Both the position numbers and the translations under genes were made by a program. Of a DNA stretch of 64,000 nucleotides, positions 14,522 to 23,376 are shown piece after piece. The notes beneath the pieces are model-generated. The model did no database searches. It was not told the origin of the DNA and saw only the letters and a program-made list of their open reading frames with translations. Source of the DNA: Saccharothrix sp. ALI-22-I (lineage in GTDB: Bacteria; Actinomycetota; Actinomycetes; Mycobacteriales; Pseudonocardiaceae); NCBI RefSeq assembly GCF_001984175.1, contig NZ_MTQP01000056.1:62001-126000 (forward strand), read 5' to 3'. Within the stretch, counting starts at the first letter, position 1, and each line of letters opens with the position of its first letter.

Positions 14522-15178
14522 ATGTCACGGCTTCCCCAGCCGCCCGCTCCCGCTGTGCTCCAGGCGAACCTGCGCCGCACCGAGGACGTCGTGGCGGTGC
14601 ACCGCGCGACCCGGTTGGTGCGCATCTTCGCCGCGAAGGGCCTGCACCCGCAGCGGTGGAACAGCTTCCGCTACACCGGACCGCTGCCGCACGCGCGGTT
14701 CGACACCCAGCCGTCCGGCCCTGACGGGTCGCCCACGCACGCCCACGACCAGGGGGTGCTGTACTTCGGCATGTCCGTGCGGACGTCGGTGGCCGAGGTG
14801 TTCCAGGCGACGTCGGTGGTGGACCGGCAGACCCGCAGCCCGTTCCTGGTGGTGCTGCGACCCCGGCGGACGCTGCGGCTGCTCGACCTGACCGGGCTGT
14901 GGCCGACCAGGGTGGGCGCTTCACAGGAGATCAGCACCGGGCCCAAGGCCGTGACGCAGGCGTGGGCGCGGGCGATCCGGGCGGCCCACCCCGAGCTGGA
15001 CGGGCTCTGGTACCGCTCCTCGATGGACTCCGGCGATCCGGCCGTGTGCCTGTGGGACCCGCCCGGTGGCAGCGGGCTGCCCGCCTCGCCGGACGTGCTG
15101 CTGCCGTTGGAGCACCCCGGCCTGGACCTGCCGCTGGCGCGGGTGTGCGAGGAGCTGAACTACACCCTGCTCGGGTGA
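14522..15178 (+). CDS. RES-domain toxin (NAD+-degrading type)
   Basis: 218 residues covering the RES fold. The signature residues are present: R34 in RIFAAKG, E92 in RTSVAEVF and a serine in WYRSSM (S166/S167), together with the NSFRYTGPLPHARFD and YFGMSV segments. Characterised RES toxins such as M. tuberculosis MbcT deplete NAD+ by phosphorolysis, while other members hydrolyse NAD+. With all key residues intact, this copy looks functional. Its partner lies immediately upstream. Confidence 0.88.
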   Translation: MSRLPQPPAPAVLQANLRRTEDVVAVHRATRLVRIFAAKGLHPQRWNSFRYTGPLPHARFDTQPSGPDGSPTHAHDQGVLYFGMSVRTSVAEVFQATSVVDRQTRSPFLVVLRPRRTLRLLDLTGLWPTRVGASQEISTGPKAVTQAWARAIRAAHPELDGLWYRSSMDSGDPAVCLWDPPGGSGLPASPDVLLPLEHPGLDLPLARVCEELNYTLLG

Positions 15179-15183
15179 CCCGG

Positions 15184-15750
15184 TCAGACGTTGGTCTGCT
15201 GCCTGCCGCGACGGCGCGGCGCCGGGAGGAACCGGCCGTAGCGGACCTCGGGCAGTTCCTGGTCGCCGAGCTCGTACCGGTGCACCAGCCCGTCGTGCCG
15301 CCAGCCGTGCGCCTCGTAGAACTCCCGGCTCTTGGCGTTGTCCTGGAACACCCACAGCACCGCGTACCGGAACCCCTGGTCCACCAGGTGGCGCAGGCCG
15401 GCCTCGTGCACCTCGTGGCCCGCGCCCCGACCGTGGTAGCGCGGGTCGGCGTAGATCGCCACCAGCTCTCCGGTGTGCAGGTCGGGGTGCGCGTCCTTGG
15501 ACTCGCGGACCGAGTCGACCGCGCAGTAGGCGCCGATCTTGCCGGTGCCCTCCTCGACCGCGACGAAGACCCGACTGGGTTCGGGCAGCCGCAGCACGCG
15601 CGTCCACGCCGGGAGCCTGCTCTCGGGCAGCATCCGGTCCAACACCGGGTCGTCCACTATCCCCCGGTACGAGTGCTGCCAGGCATCGACGTTGATCCTG
15701 GCGATCTCGGGCGCGTCGTCGGGCCGTCCGGCCCGCACGGTCCACTGCAT
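15184..15750 (-). CDS. GNAT family N-acetyltransferase
   Basis: A 188-residue GNAT: VRAGRPDDAPEIARINVDAWQ at the N-terminus, ELVAIYADPRYHGRGAGHEVHE as the acetyl-CoA loop (R-x-x-G-x-G/A) and NAKSREFYEAHGWRHDG as the last motif, with a basic tail. It belongs to the RimI-like subset; the substrate is unknown. ATG 15750 is preferred over an upstream in-frame TTG. It is convergent with the RES toxin gene with five bases between them. Confidence 0.87.
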   Translation of the reverse strand: MQWTVRAGRPDDAPEIARINVDAWQHSYRGIVDDPVLDRMLPESRLPAWTRVLRLPEPSRVFVAVEEGTGKIGAYCAVDSVRESKDAHPDLHTGELVAIYADPRYHGRGAGHEVHEAGLRHLVDQGFRYAVLWVFQDNAKSREFYEAHGWRHDGLVHRYELGDQELPEVRYGRFLPAPRRRGRQQTNV

Positions 15751-15819
15751 CGGGGAAGCCTGCCGCAACGACCGCGCGATCCGCTAGCTATTCGCGCAAC
15801 CCTTCGCCTCACCCCGGCC

Positions 15820-16413
15820 TCATCCCCGCCTCGGCGGGCCGGGGCAGAGGTAGCCGGAGTACACCTGGTTCTTCATCCGGAAACGGGTCGGCCGGAACCG
15901 GGACGGGTCGAGGTCGTGGAACCGGGTGCGCACGACATCGTCGTGGAGCTGTTGCGAGATCACCAGCACCAGGTCGCTGTCGGCGGCGGCCAGCGCGTCG
16001 CGGACCACCTTGGCGTCGAGCAGCCGGCAGGTCACGATCGGAGCGTCGCCGACCAGGCCGAACGCGCCGGCGGTGAGCGGGCCGCAGTGCATGGCCACGC
16101 GCATCCGCAGCGGGGTGCCCGCGGCGCGCAGGTGGGCCAGGGCCTCCGCGAGCTGCTCGGTGAAGTGGGCGACCACCCACGCGGCGTCGGCGTCGGTGGG
16201 CAGCACGGCCAGCTCGCCGTCGCCGCGCACCTGCCGGTACCACAGGTCGCGGTCCAGCCCGGCGTTGCGGGCGGCCACGTCCAGCACGTCACTCAGCCGC
16301 GACTGGACCAGGGACTGGTCCAGCGCGTCGAGCTTGCTGTAGCCCTCGACGTCCACGGCCACCACCAGGCGGTAGACCAGTCCGTGGAGCGGCATCACCA
16401 TTTCCAGCGTCAC
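15820..16413 (-). CDS. Class III nucleotidyl cyclase-like protein (degenerate)
   Basis: About 197 residues, a single domain with the outline of a class III cyclase: VVAVDVEGYSKLDALDQSLV at the first metal site, WYRQVRGDGELAVLP at the second, then RVAMHCGPLTAGAFG. Only the first Asp (VDVEGYS) and GDGE region are recognisable; the purine-specifying and transition-state residues are not obvious, so catalysis is doubtful. It lies 58 bases downstream of a Crp/Fnr regulator gene on the same strand, so it may supply or sense that regulator's ligand. GTG 16413 is the best start, with ATG 16401 as the alternative. Confidence 0.65.
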   Translation of the reverse strand: MTLEMVMPLHGLVYRLVVAVDVEGYSKLDALDQSLVQSRLSDVLDVAARNAGLDRDLWYRQVRGDGELAVLPTDADAAWVVAHFTEQLAEALAHLRAAGTPLRMRVAMHCGPLTAGAFGLVGDAPIVTCRLLDAKVVRDALAAADSDLVLVISQQLHDDVVRTRFHDLDPSRFRPTRFRMKNQVYSGYLCPGPPRRG

Positions 16414-16471
16414 ACGAGGAGCATCCCGCCGGTCCGCGTCCCGAACCAGGGAGATCGCCGGGTTTCCCGTT

Positions 16472-17155
16472 TCACAGTTCGGCGATCTTCCGCAACATCT
16501 CACGATCCACGATCGTGATGGCCCGGTACCCCATGGTGATGACTTTGCGGTCGCGCAGCGTGCGGAACTCCCGGCGCGCGGTGTCCTCCTCCACGCCGAC
16601 GAGCGACCCGATCTCACCCTGGGTCAGGTTGAGCTTCAACCCGATGCCGTCGGTGCCCTGGTGGCCGTAGGAATCGGTGAGGTAGGCCAGGACGCGGGCC
16701 AGCCGCACCGACGCCGGGTAGCCGTTGAAATCGATGCGCCGCTGCTCGCCCCACTCCAGCGTGCGCAGGATCATCTTGTCGAGGTCGAAGTGGGCGGCGG
16801 GGAACCGGGTCAGGTAGTCGGTGAACTGCGCGGCGGTGATCACCCGCGTGTGGGTGTCGACACACGCGGTCACGGTCGCCGAGCGCGGTTTGCCGGTGAG
16901 GAAGGCCATCTCGCCCACCAGGTCGCCGCCGACCTTCACGTTGAGCAGCGCGACCCGACCGTTGTCCAGCGTCACGGTCGCCTTGACGAGCCCTTGGAGG
17001 AGCAGGATCACGTGGTCGGACCGCTCCGACTCGCGCACCAGCGCTTCGCCCCGCCTGAACGCCTTCCGCACGCCGAGCTCCAGCAGCGCCGCGCGACCGG
17101 CGGCGGACACCGTCTCCAGGTACGTGCCGGTGGGCCAGGGTGATGGGATCGCCAT
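16472..17155 (-). CDS. Crp/Fnr family transcriptional regulator
   Basis: 227 residues. Residues 20-140 form a cyclic-nucleotide-binding beta-roll (RGEALVRESERSDHVILLLQG, GDLVGEMAFLTGKPRSATVTA, the PBC-like GE/RSA pair). The C-terminal winged helix holds NLTQGEIGSLVGVEEDTARREFRTLRDR as the recognition helix-turn-helix. No cysteines for an iron-sulfur cluster are placed as in Fnr, so a nucleotide or other small ligand is likely. The ribosome site GGAGGAGGTCG precedes the ATG. A cyclase-like gene follows. Confidence 0.88.
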   Translation of the reverse strand: MAIPSPWPTGTYLETVSAAGRAALLELGVRKAFRRGEALVRESERSDHVILLLQGLVKATVTLDNGRVALLNVKVGGDLVGEMAFLTGKPRSATVTACVDTHTRVITAAQFTDYLTRFPAAHFDLDKMILRTLEWGEQRRIDFNGYPASVRLARVLAYLTDSYGHQGTDGIGLKLNLTQGEIGSLVGVEEDTARREFRTLRDRKVITMGYRAITIVDREMLRKIAEL

Positions 17156-17227
17156 CTCGTTCGACCTCCTCCACGAAGCGACCAGTGTGCCGCCCGCGAC
17201 CGAGGAAGATCCGGGATTCCGACCGGT

Positions 17228-19138
17228 TCAGCCCAAGTGCCGGGCCCACCACGCCAGCACGGCCTCGAACCGCTGCACCCGGTGGCGCGGCTTGCCGGAG
17301 CGGGTCAGCTCGTGGCCCTCGCCGGGGAACACCAGCATCTCCGCCTCGACGCCGTTGCGGCGCAGCGCGACGAACATCCGCTGCGCCTGTTCGAGCGGGC
17401 AGCGCCAGTCGTGTTCGGAGTGCACGACCATGAACGGCATGGAGATCTTCTCGGCGTAGGTCAGCGGGCTCATGGCGCGCTGCGTCTCCAGGCTCGGCCC
17501 GCAGTAGGCGTCGGTGAAGAACCAGCCGATGTCCGACGACCCGGAGAACGAGTCCCACGCGTTGACCGCGCGCTCGCTCCACGCGGCGCGGAACCGCTCG
17601 CCGTGGTGCGCGGCCAGCCAGCTGGTCATGAACCCGCCGTACGAGCCGCCCATCACGCCGACGCGCTCCGCGTCGAGGTCCGGGCGCTCCAGCGCGACGT
17701 CCAGCACGGTGAGGATGTCGTCCACGTCGACCGTGCCGAAGGCGCCGATCACGGCCTGGCCGTGCGCCTGGCCGTACCCGGCCGACCCGCGCGGGTTGGG
17801 CAGCACGACCGCGTACCCGGCCGCCGCGTACACCTGGGCCTCGTCGAAGAAGCCCCAGCCGTGGTACATGAACGGTCCGCCGTGCACGGCCAGCAGCACC
17901 GGGTGCGGCCCCTCGCCCTCCGGCAGCACGACCCAGCCGTGCACCGGGTAGCCGTCCGGGGCCGTGCCGGTCAGCTCCAGGGTGGGCCGCAGCGGCACCT
18001 TCGAGCCGAAGTCGGTCACCGTGCCGCCGCCCACCAGCACGACCTCGCCGGTGTTGTCCGCGGTGGAGACCACGGCCACGATCCGGTCGCCGTCGGCGGC
18101 GAACGACTTCACCTCGGCCCGCTCGCCCGCCAGCAGCTCCAGGTCGGACAGCACGGCGTTGTCGGCGTCGAGCGGCACGCGGCGCAGCTCGACCGCGCCC
18201 CGGTTGCGGACCGCCACGAGCACGCCCGCGTCGGTCACCACGGGCGGGCCGGCGGCCTTCTCGCAGTCCACCGTCTCGGTGTCGGTGAGCCGGGTGACGC
18301 GCTCGCCGTCGAACCGCCACAGGCCCATGTTGCGCGCCACGCTGGCGGTGCCGGGCGAGGTCTCCGGCGAGTAGAACAGCACGCCGCCGTCGGGCAGCGC
18401 GACCGGGTGCTCGGCCCAGCCCGCGGTCTGCACGACCAGCTCGGGCGCGCCACCGGACGTGGGCACGGAGTACACGTCGTTGTTGAACGCCTCGACCGCA
18501 CCGAGGTCGCGTTCGGCCAGGAACAGCAGCCGCTCGCCGTCCGGGGTCCAGGCCGGTTGGATCGCGGAGAACGTGCCGTCGGTCAGCTCCACCGGCTCCG
18601 CGTCGGGGTCCAGCGCGTCCACGGTGAACAGCCGGGCGTGCCGGTCGGAGGTGAAGCCGATGTCGTCCATCCGGTAATCCAGCCGGGTGATGTGGCGCGG
18701 CGCCTCGGCGTCCGGCGTCGGGGCCTCCTCGCCCTCGGCCACCGGCGAGCCGTACCGGCCGCTCTCGGGCACCCGGGAGCTGAACGCGATCCGCCGCGAG
18801 TCCGGCGCCCACACCGGCACGCTCGCGCCGAGCTTGAGGGCGGTGAGCTGTCGTGCCTCACCGCCGTCGGCGGGCATCACGTACAGCTGCGGCGGCTTGC
18901 CGCGCTCGGTGACGCGCAGGAACGCGACCCAGCGCCCGTCCGGTGAGATCCGGGGGGCCAGGTCGCGTTCCGCCCACGTCCAACGCGTCGCGCCACCGCC
19001 GTCCAGGGCGACGCGGTGCAGCCCGCCCCGGTAGGCGTTCGCGGCGACGTCCGGCGTGGCGACGCTCGCCAGGACGAGGTCCCCGCGCACCGACACGGAG
19101 CCGGGCTGGGTCAGCGACTGCAACTCATCGGGGCGCAC
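17228..19138 (-). CDS. S9 family peptidase (acylaminoacyl-peptidase/prolyl oligopeptidase type)
   Basis: 636 residues: a TolB/DPP-like beta-propeller (about 1-370, with ISPDGRWVAFLRVTERGKPP and WAPDSRRIAFSSR) followed by an alpha/beta-hydrolase domain. The nucleophile is S499 in GGSYGGFMTSW; the likely His is in PGEGHEL near the C-terminus. No signal peptide is seen, so it is a cytoplasmic oligopeptidase acting on short peptides or N-acylated peptides. GTG 19138 gives the natural start RPDELQSLTQPGSVSV. Confidence 0.88.
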   Translation of the reverse strand: MRPDELQSLTQPGSVSVRGDLVLASVATPDVAANAYRGGLHRVALDGGGATRWTWAERDLAPRISPDGRWVAFLRVTERGKPPQLYVMPADGGEARQLTALKLGASVPVWAPDSRRIAFSSRVPESGRYGSPVAEGEEAPTPDAEAPRHITRLDYRMDDIGFTSDRHARLFTVDALDPDAEPVELTDGTFSAIQPAWTPDGERLLFLAERDLGAVEAFNNDVYSVPTSGGAPELVVQTAGWAEHPVALPDGGVLFYSPETSPGTASVARNMGLWRFDGERVTRLTDTETVDCEKAAGPPVVTDAGVLVAVRNRGAVELRRVPLDADNAVLSDLELLAGERAEVKSFAADGDRIVAVVSTADNTGEVVLVGGGTVTDFGSKVPLRPTLELTGTAPDGYPVHGWVVLPEGEGPHPVLLAVHGGPFMYHGWGFFDEAQVYAAAGYAVVLPNPRGSAGYGQAHGQAVIGAFGTVDVDDILTVLDVALERPDLDAERVGVMGGSYGGFMTSWLAAHHGERFRAAWSERAVNAWDSFSGSSDIGWFFTDAYCGPSLETQRAMSPLTYAEKISMPFMVVHSEHDWRCPLEQAQRMFVALRRNGVEAEMLVFPGEGHELTRSGKPRHRVQRFEAVLAWWARHLG

Positions 19139-19191
19139 GCTTGAGCACGTTACCCGACTGATCATTAGCAAGACTCACGAGAATTTGACGC

Positions 19192-20202
19192 TCACAGATG
19201 GTCGCCGGCTTCGACCGGCTTGTCCGCCACCGGGTCGCGCCGCGTCTTGACCAGGCTGGCGACGGTGGTGATGGCCAGCACACCCACGATCACCGACAGC
19301 GACAGCTCGATCCCGATGGTCGGCACGTTCAGCGGCTCGCCGCCGTTGAGGAACGACAGCGAGTTGGTGTGCAGCGCCTCCAGGATCAGCTTCACGCCGA
19401 TGAAGCCCAGGATCACCGACAGGCCGATCGACAGGTACACCAGCTTGCTCAGCAGGCCGCCGAGCAGGAAGTACAGCTGACGCAGGCCCATCAGCGCGAA
19501 CGCGTTGGCGGTGAAGACCAGGAACGGCTCCTTGGTCAGGCCGAAGATCGCCGGGATGGAGTCCAGCGCGAACAGCAGGTCCGTGGTGCCGATGGCGACC
19601 ATGACGATGAACATCGGGGTGACGAACCGCTTGCCGTCGATCTTCACGAACGACTTCGCGTCGTGGTAGCGGTCGGCCACCGGGAACACCCTGCGCACGA
19701 ACCGCAGCGCGGCGTTCTCCTTGTAGCCCTCCTCTTCCTCTTCGTTGTGGTTGGTCCGCGCCAGCTTGTAGCCGGTGTAGATGAGGAACGCCCCGAAGAG
19801 GTAGAAGACCCAGCTGAACTGGGCGATGACCGCCGCGCCGACGGCGATGAAGATGCCGCGCATGACCAGCGCCATCAGGATGCCGATCAGCAGCACCTTG
19901 TGCTGGTGGATGGCGGGCACCTTGAAGGTGGTCATGATGATCAGGAAGATGAAGAGGTTGTCGACGCTCAGCGAGTACTCGGTGATGTACCCCGCGAAGA
20001 ACTCACCCGCGTAGGTGCCACCCGACCAGTACCAGATGCCGAGGCCGAACAGGACCGCCATGGCCACGTAGAAGGTGACCCACCGGGCGGCTTCGCCGAT
20101 GGTGACCTCGTGTGGTTTGCGGTCGACGATGAAGAGGTCGATGGCCAACAGGACCAACAGGCCGGCGATCGTGGCGAACCACAGCCACACGGGTACTGAC
20201 AT
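19192..20202 (-). CDS. TerC family membrane protein, probable Mn2+ exporter
   Basis: A 336-residue polytopic protein with about nine membrane segments and the TerC hallmarks: FAGYITEYSLSVDNLFIFLI and GTTDLLFALDSIPAIFG, whose conserved Asp residues within membrane helices are the presumed metal site. An acidic loop (NHNEEEEEGYKEN) lies between the halves. TerC proteins of this group export manganese and help metallate secreted enzymes. Expression is under a yybP-ykoY riboswitch immediately upstream, which supports the metal role. ATG 20202 follows GGAGG. Confidence 0.9.
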   Translation of the reverse strand: MSVPVWLWFATIAGLLVLLAIDLFIVDRKPHEVTIGEAARWVTFYVAMAVLFGLGIWYWSGGTYAGEFFAGYITEYSLSVDNLFIFLIIMTTFKVPAIHQHKVLLIGILMALVMRGIFIAVGAAVIAQFSWVFYLFGAFLIYTGYKLARTNHNEEEEEGYKENAALRFVRRVFPVADRYHDAKSFVKIDGKRFVTPMFIVMVAIGTTDLLFALDSIPAIFGLTKEPFLVFTANAFALMGLRQLYFLLGGLLSKLVYLSIGLSVILGFIGVKLILEALHTNSLSFLNGGEPLNVPTIGIELSLSVIVGVLAITTVASLVKTRRDPVADKPVEAGDHL

Positions 20203-20350
20203 TGAATAAACCTCCGGTGCATCGCGCGCACGCCAATGACCGGAGGTCTCCTCCGCCGATTCACCGAACCGACCGGCGGCACCGGGAACCCCACGCCAGG
20301 CTCCGTGCTGACGACACCGCCGCGAGGGAGTACTCCCCTCCACGCAACTC
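20203..20350 (-). promoter_or_regulatory. yybP-ykoY manganese riboswitch with Shine-Dalgarno-sequestering platform
   Basis: Read on the minus strand, the leader carries the conserved GGGGAGTA (20338-20331), the GTCGTCAGCACGG segment, GGTGCCGCC and a closing GGAGGAGACCTCC (about 20253-20240), the layout of yybP-ykoY RNAs. The segment ACCTCCGGT (20247-20239) is exactly complementary over nine bases to ACCGGAGGT (20218-20210), which contains the ribosome site of the TerC gene. It can also pair with the upstream CGGAGG. Metal binding would therefore free the ribosome site, an ON switch at translation. Confidence 0.85.
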
Positions 20351-20508
20351 ACAGTCTCACGCATAAGTGCGGGTTCGCGCCAGCCGAGGTGATCAGCGGC
20401 ACCCGACTGGGGCAGGTGACGCCGGTTACGCTGAGAGCACGACACCCCCGCTGCCAGCCTGTTCTCAGCTAGTCACGACTGACAGCCCGTTCTCAGCAAG
20501 CGACGCCT

Positions 20509-23376
20509 ATGGTCAACTCCGTGGCCCCCCTCAACCGCCTCCGCGGTAGGTGGTCGCTCCCCGCGCTCGTCGTGCTGGTCGCCCTGGTGGGCGCCATCGT
20601 GGTCTGGACGCGCCAGGGAGATGACCCCGCCCCGGTGAGCACCCGCGAAGCGGTGATCGATGTGCCGGAAAGTCCGGACAGCGACCGCACCGTGCAGATC
20701 GACACCACCTTGTACCTGCCCGAGAGCACCCCCGCGCCCGCCGTCCTGCTGCCGCACGGTTTCGGCGGCAGCAAGGCGAGCGTCGCCGCCCAGGCGACCG
20801 AACTGGCCCAGCGCGGGTTCGTGGTGCTGGCCTACTCCGCGCGCGGCTTCGGCCGCAGCACCGGGCAGATCGCGCTGAACTCGCTGGACCACGAGGTCCG
20901 CGACGCGCAGAAGCTGCTCGACTGGCTGGCCACCCGCGAAGAGGTGACGACCGACGGCGGCGGCGACCCGAAGGTCGGTGTGACCGGCGGCTCGTACGGC
21001 GGCGCGTTGGCGCTGTCGCTCGCCGGCGCCGACCCGCGCGTGGACACCATCGCCCCGGTCATCACCTGGAACGACCTGGGCCAGGCGCTGCTGCCGAACT
21101 CGGGCCGCACCGACGGCGTGGACACCGCCACCCCGGCGCCCGGCGCGTTCGCCGACGCCGGCGTGTTCAAGCGGTCGTGGGCGGGCATCTTCTTCTCCGC
21201 CGGCCTGTCCGGCGCGGACGCCACGAACCCCGGCCAGGAGGCCACCGAACCCGGTCAGGAAGACGACGAGGCCCTCGACAACGCCGCCGCGGCGGCCACC
21301 GCACCGGCTCAGCAGCAGGGCGACGCCCGGCCCACCGGCCCGGTGGACGGCGCGTGCGGTCGATTCCAGGCCGACGTGTGCGCCGCGTACACCGAGGTCG
21401 CGACCACCGGCAAGGCCGGCCCGCAGACCCTGGAGGTGCTGCGTCGCGCCTCGCCGTCGGCGGTGACCGACAAGATCACCCAGCCGACGATGCTGGTGCA
21501 GGGCGAGCAGGACACCCTGTTCGGCCTCGACCAGGCCGACGCCAACGCCCGCCAGATCGCCGCCAACGGCGCGAAGGTCAAGGTCGTCTGGTACTCCGGC
21601 GGCCACGACGGCGGCTCCCCCGGCCCCGAACTGCGCGGGCAGATCGCCGACTGGATGGCGTTCCACCTGGAGGGCGAGGGCTCCGACCCCGGCACGAGCT
21701 TCGAGTACACGGTCGTCGGCGCGTTCCGCAGCAGCGGCTCGCCGTCGTTGCGCAACGTCATCGCGCCGAGCTACCCGGGCCTCAACGGCGCGGCGGGCGC
21801 CGAGCGCAAGGACGTGGAGCTGACCGGCCGCGAGCAGACCGTGGTGAACCCGGCGGGCGGCAACCCGGCCTCCGTGTCCAGCCTGCCCGGCCTCGGATCG
21901 GTGGTGTCGGGGTCCAGTTCGCTGGCGTCCCGCCTGGCGATCGACATGCCCGGTCAGGCGGCGGTGTTCCAGAGCGAACCGCAGACCGGGCAGACCCTGC
22001 TGACCGGCGCGTCGACGGTGCGACTGCGCGTGGCGGCCGTGCCCGGCCAGCCGGTGCCCGCCGAGGGCGCGGTGCTGTTCGTGAAGCTGTACGACGCGGA
22101 CGCCAACGGCGTGCGGACGCTGCCCGGCTCGGCGGTCGCGCCGGTGCGGGTGGCGAACCTGCCCGCCGACGGCACGCCGGTCGACGTCACCGTGGCGCTG
22201 CCCGGCGCGGTGCGGCCCATCGAGACCGACCACCGGCTGCAACTGGTCGTGTCGACCACCGACATGGCGTACGCCAACGCCGAGACGCCCGCCGCGTACC
22301 GGATCTCGCTGGCCTCGCCCGCGCTGTCGGTGCCGGTGGTGGCGGGCGTGAACGCGACCAGCGAGGTGCCGACCGCGGCGCTGTGGGGCATCGCGATCGT
22401 GCTGGTCATCTGTGTGATCGCGGCCGTGGTGGCGTGGTTCCGCCGCAGGCTGACCGCGGACGTCGACCCGTCGTTGGAGTCGGTACCGCTGGTGATCGAG
22501 AACCTGACCAAGTCCTACCCCGGCGGGTTGACCGCGGTGAAGGACCTGTCGTTCCGGGTGGAGCACGGCCAGGTGCTGGGTCTGCTCGGGCCCAACGGCG
22601 CGGGCAAGACCACCACGCTGCGCATGCTGATGGGCCTGATCCGGCCCACCGAGGGCGGGATCAGGGTGTTCGGCCACCGGGTCAGCCCGGGCGCGCCGGT
22701 GCTGTCCCGGATCGGGTCGTTCGTCGAGGGCTCCGGCTTCCTGCCGCACCTGTCCGGCGCGGAGAACCTGCGGCTGTACTGGGCGGCCACCGGCCGTCCG
22801 CTGGAGCAGGCGCACATCGAAGAGGCCCTGGAGATCGCGGGTCTGGGCAACGCCGTGCACCGGCGCGTGCGGACCTACAGCCAGGGCATGCGGCAGCGGC
22901 TGGCGATCGCCCAGGCCATGCTCGGCCTGCCGGACCTGCTGGTGCTGGACGAGCCGACCAACGGTCTCGACCCGCCCCAGATCCACCAGATGCGCGAGGT
23001 CCTGCGCGCCTACGCGGCGGCCGGGCGGACCGTGCTGGTGTCGTCCCACCTGCTCGCCGAGGTCGAGCAGACGTGCACGCACGTGGTCGTGATGCACAAG
23101 GGCAGCCTGGTCGCGGCCGGTCTGGTCGAGGAGATCGCGACGGGCAGCGGCGAGGCCAGCTTCCGGGTCGACCGGCCCGACGAGGCGGCCACCGTGCTGC
23201 GCGGCCTGTCCGGCGTGCACGAGGTGCACGTGGACGGCGAGCAGGTCCACGCCAGCCTCAACGGCACGCCCCGTGCGTCGGCGTTGCAGGCCCTCGTGGC
23301 GGCGGGCGTGGCGGTGGACCAGGCCGGTCCGCGGCGGCGGTTGGAAGACGCATTCCTGGAGCTGGTGGGCGAATGA
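20509..23376 (+). CDS. X-Pro dipeptidyl-peptidase-like hydrolase fused to an ABC transporter ATPase
   Basis: 955 residues. An N-terminal membrane anchor (about 14-34) leads to an exported alpha/beta hydrolase of the X-Pro/CocE type (nucleophile S162 in GGSYGGALAL; His in GGHDGGSPG) with a C-terminal jelly-roll-like region. A second membrane helix (about 626-646, IAIVLVICVIAAVVAWF) leads to a complete cytoplasmic ABC ATPase: Walker A GPNGAGKTT with K700, signature YSQGM at 790, Walker B LLVLDEP with D814/E815. The permease gene overlaps its stop. Similar fusions occur in other actinobacteria; the transported substrate is unknown. Confidence 0.87.
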   Translation: MVNSVAPLNRLRGRWSLPALVVLVALVGAIVVWTRQGDDPAPVSTREAVIDVPESPDSDRTVQIDTTLYLPESTPAPAVLLPHGFGGSKASVAAQATELAQRGFVVLAYSARGFGRSTGQIALNSLDHEVRDAQKLLDWLATREEVTTDGGGDPKVGVTGGSYGGALALSLAGADPRVDTIAPVITWNDLGQALLPNSGRTDGVDTATPAPGAFADAGVFKRSWAGIFFSAGLSGADATNPGQEATEPGQEDDEALDNAAAAATAPAQQQGDARPTGPVDGACGRFQADVCAAYTEVATTGKAGPQTLEVLRRASPSAVTDKITQPTMLVQGEQDTLFGLDQADANARQIAANGAKVKVVWYSGGHDGGSPGPELRGQIADWMAFHLEGEGSDPGTSFEYTVVGAFRSSGSPSLRNVIAPSYPGLNGAAGAERKDVELTGREQTVVNPAGGNPASVSSLPGLGSVVSGSSSLASRLAIDMPGQAAVFQSEPQTGQTLLTGASTVRLRVAAVPGQPVPAEGAVLFVKLYDADANGVRTLPGSAVAPVRVANLPADGTPVDVTVALPGAVRPIETDHRLQLVVSTTDMAYANAETPAAYRISLASPALSVPVVAGVNATSEVPTAALWGIAIVLVICVIAAVVAWFRRRLTADVDPSLESVPLVIENLTKSYPGGLTAVKDLSFRVEHGQVLGLLGPNGAGKTTTLRMLMGLIRPTEGGIRVFGHRVSPGAPVLSRIGSFVEGSGFLPHLSGAENLRLYWAATGRPLEQAHIEEALEIAGLGNAVHRRVRTYSQGMRQRLAIAQAMLGLPDLLVLDEPTNGLDPPQIHQMREVLRAYAAAGRTVLVSSHLLAEVEQTCTHVVVMHKGSLVAAGLVEEIATGSGEASFRVDRPDEAATVLRGLSGVHEVHVDGEQVHASLNGTPRASALQALVAAGVAVDQAGPRRRLEDAFLELVGE

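Noticed and set aside
20473-23250. 925-codon minus-strand frame over the hydrolase-ATPase gene
   Set aside because: Shadow frame caused by high GC; the plus strand encodes intact Walker motifs and a serine-hydrolase site.
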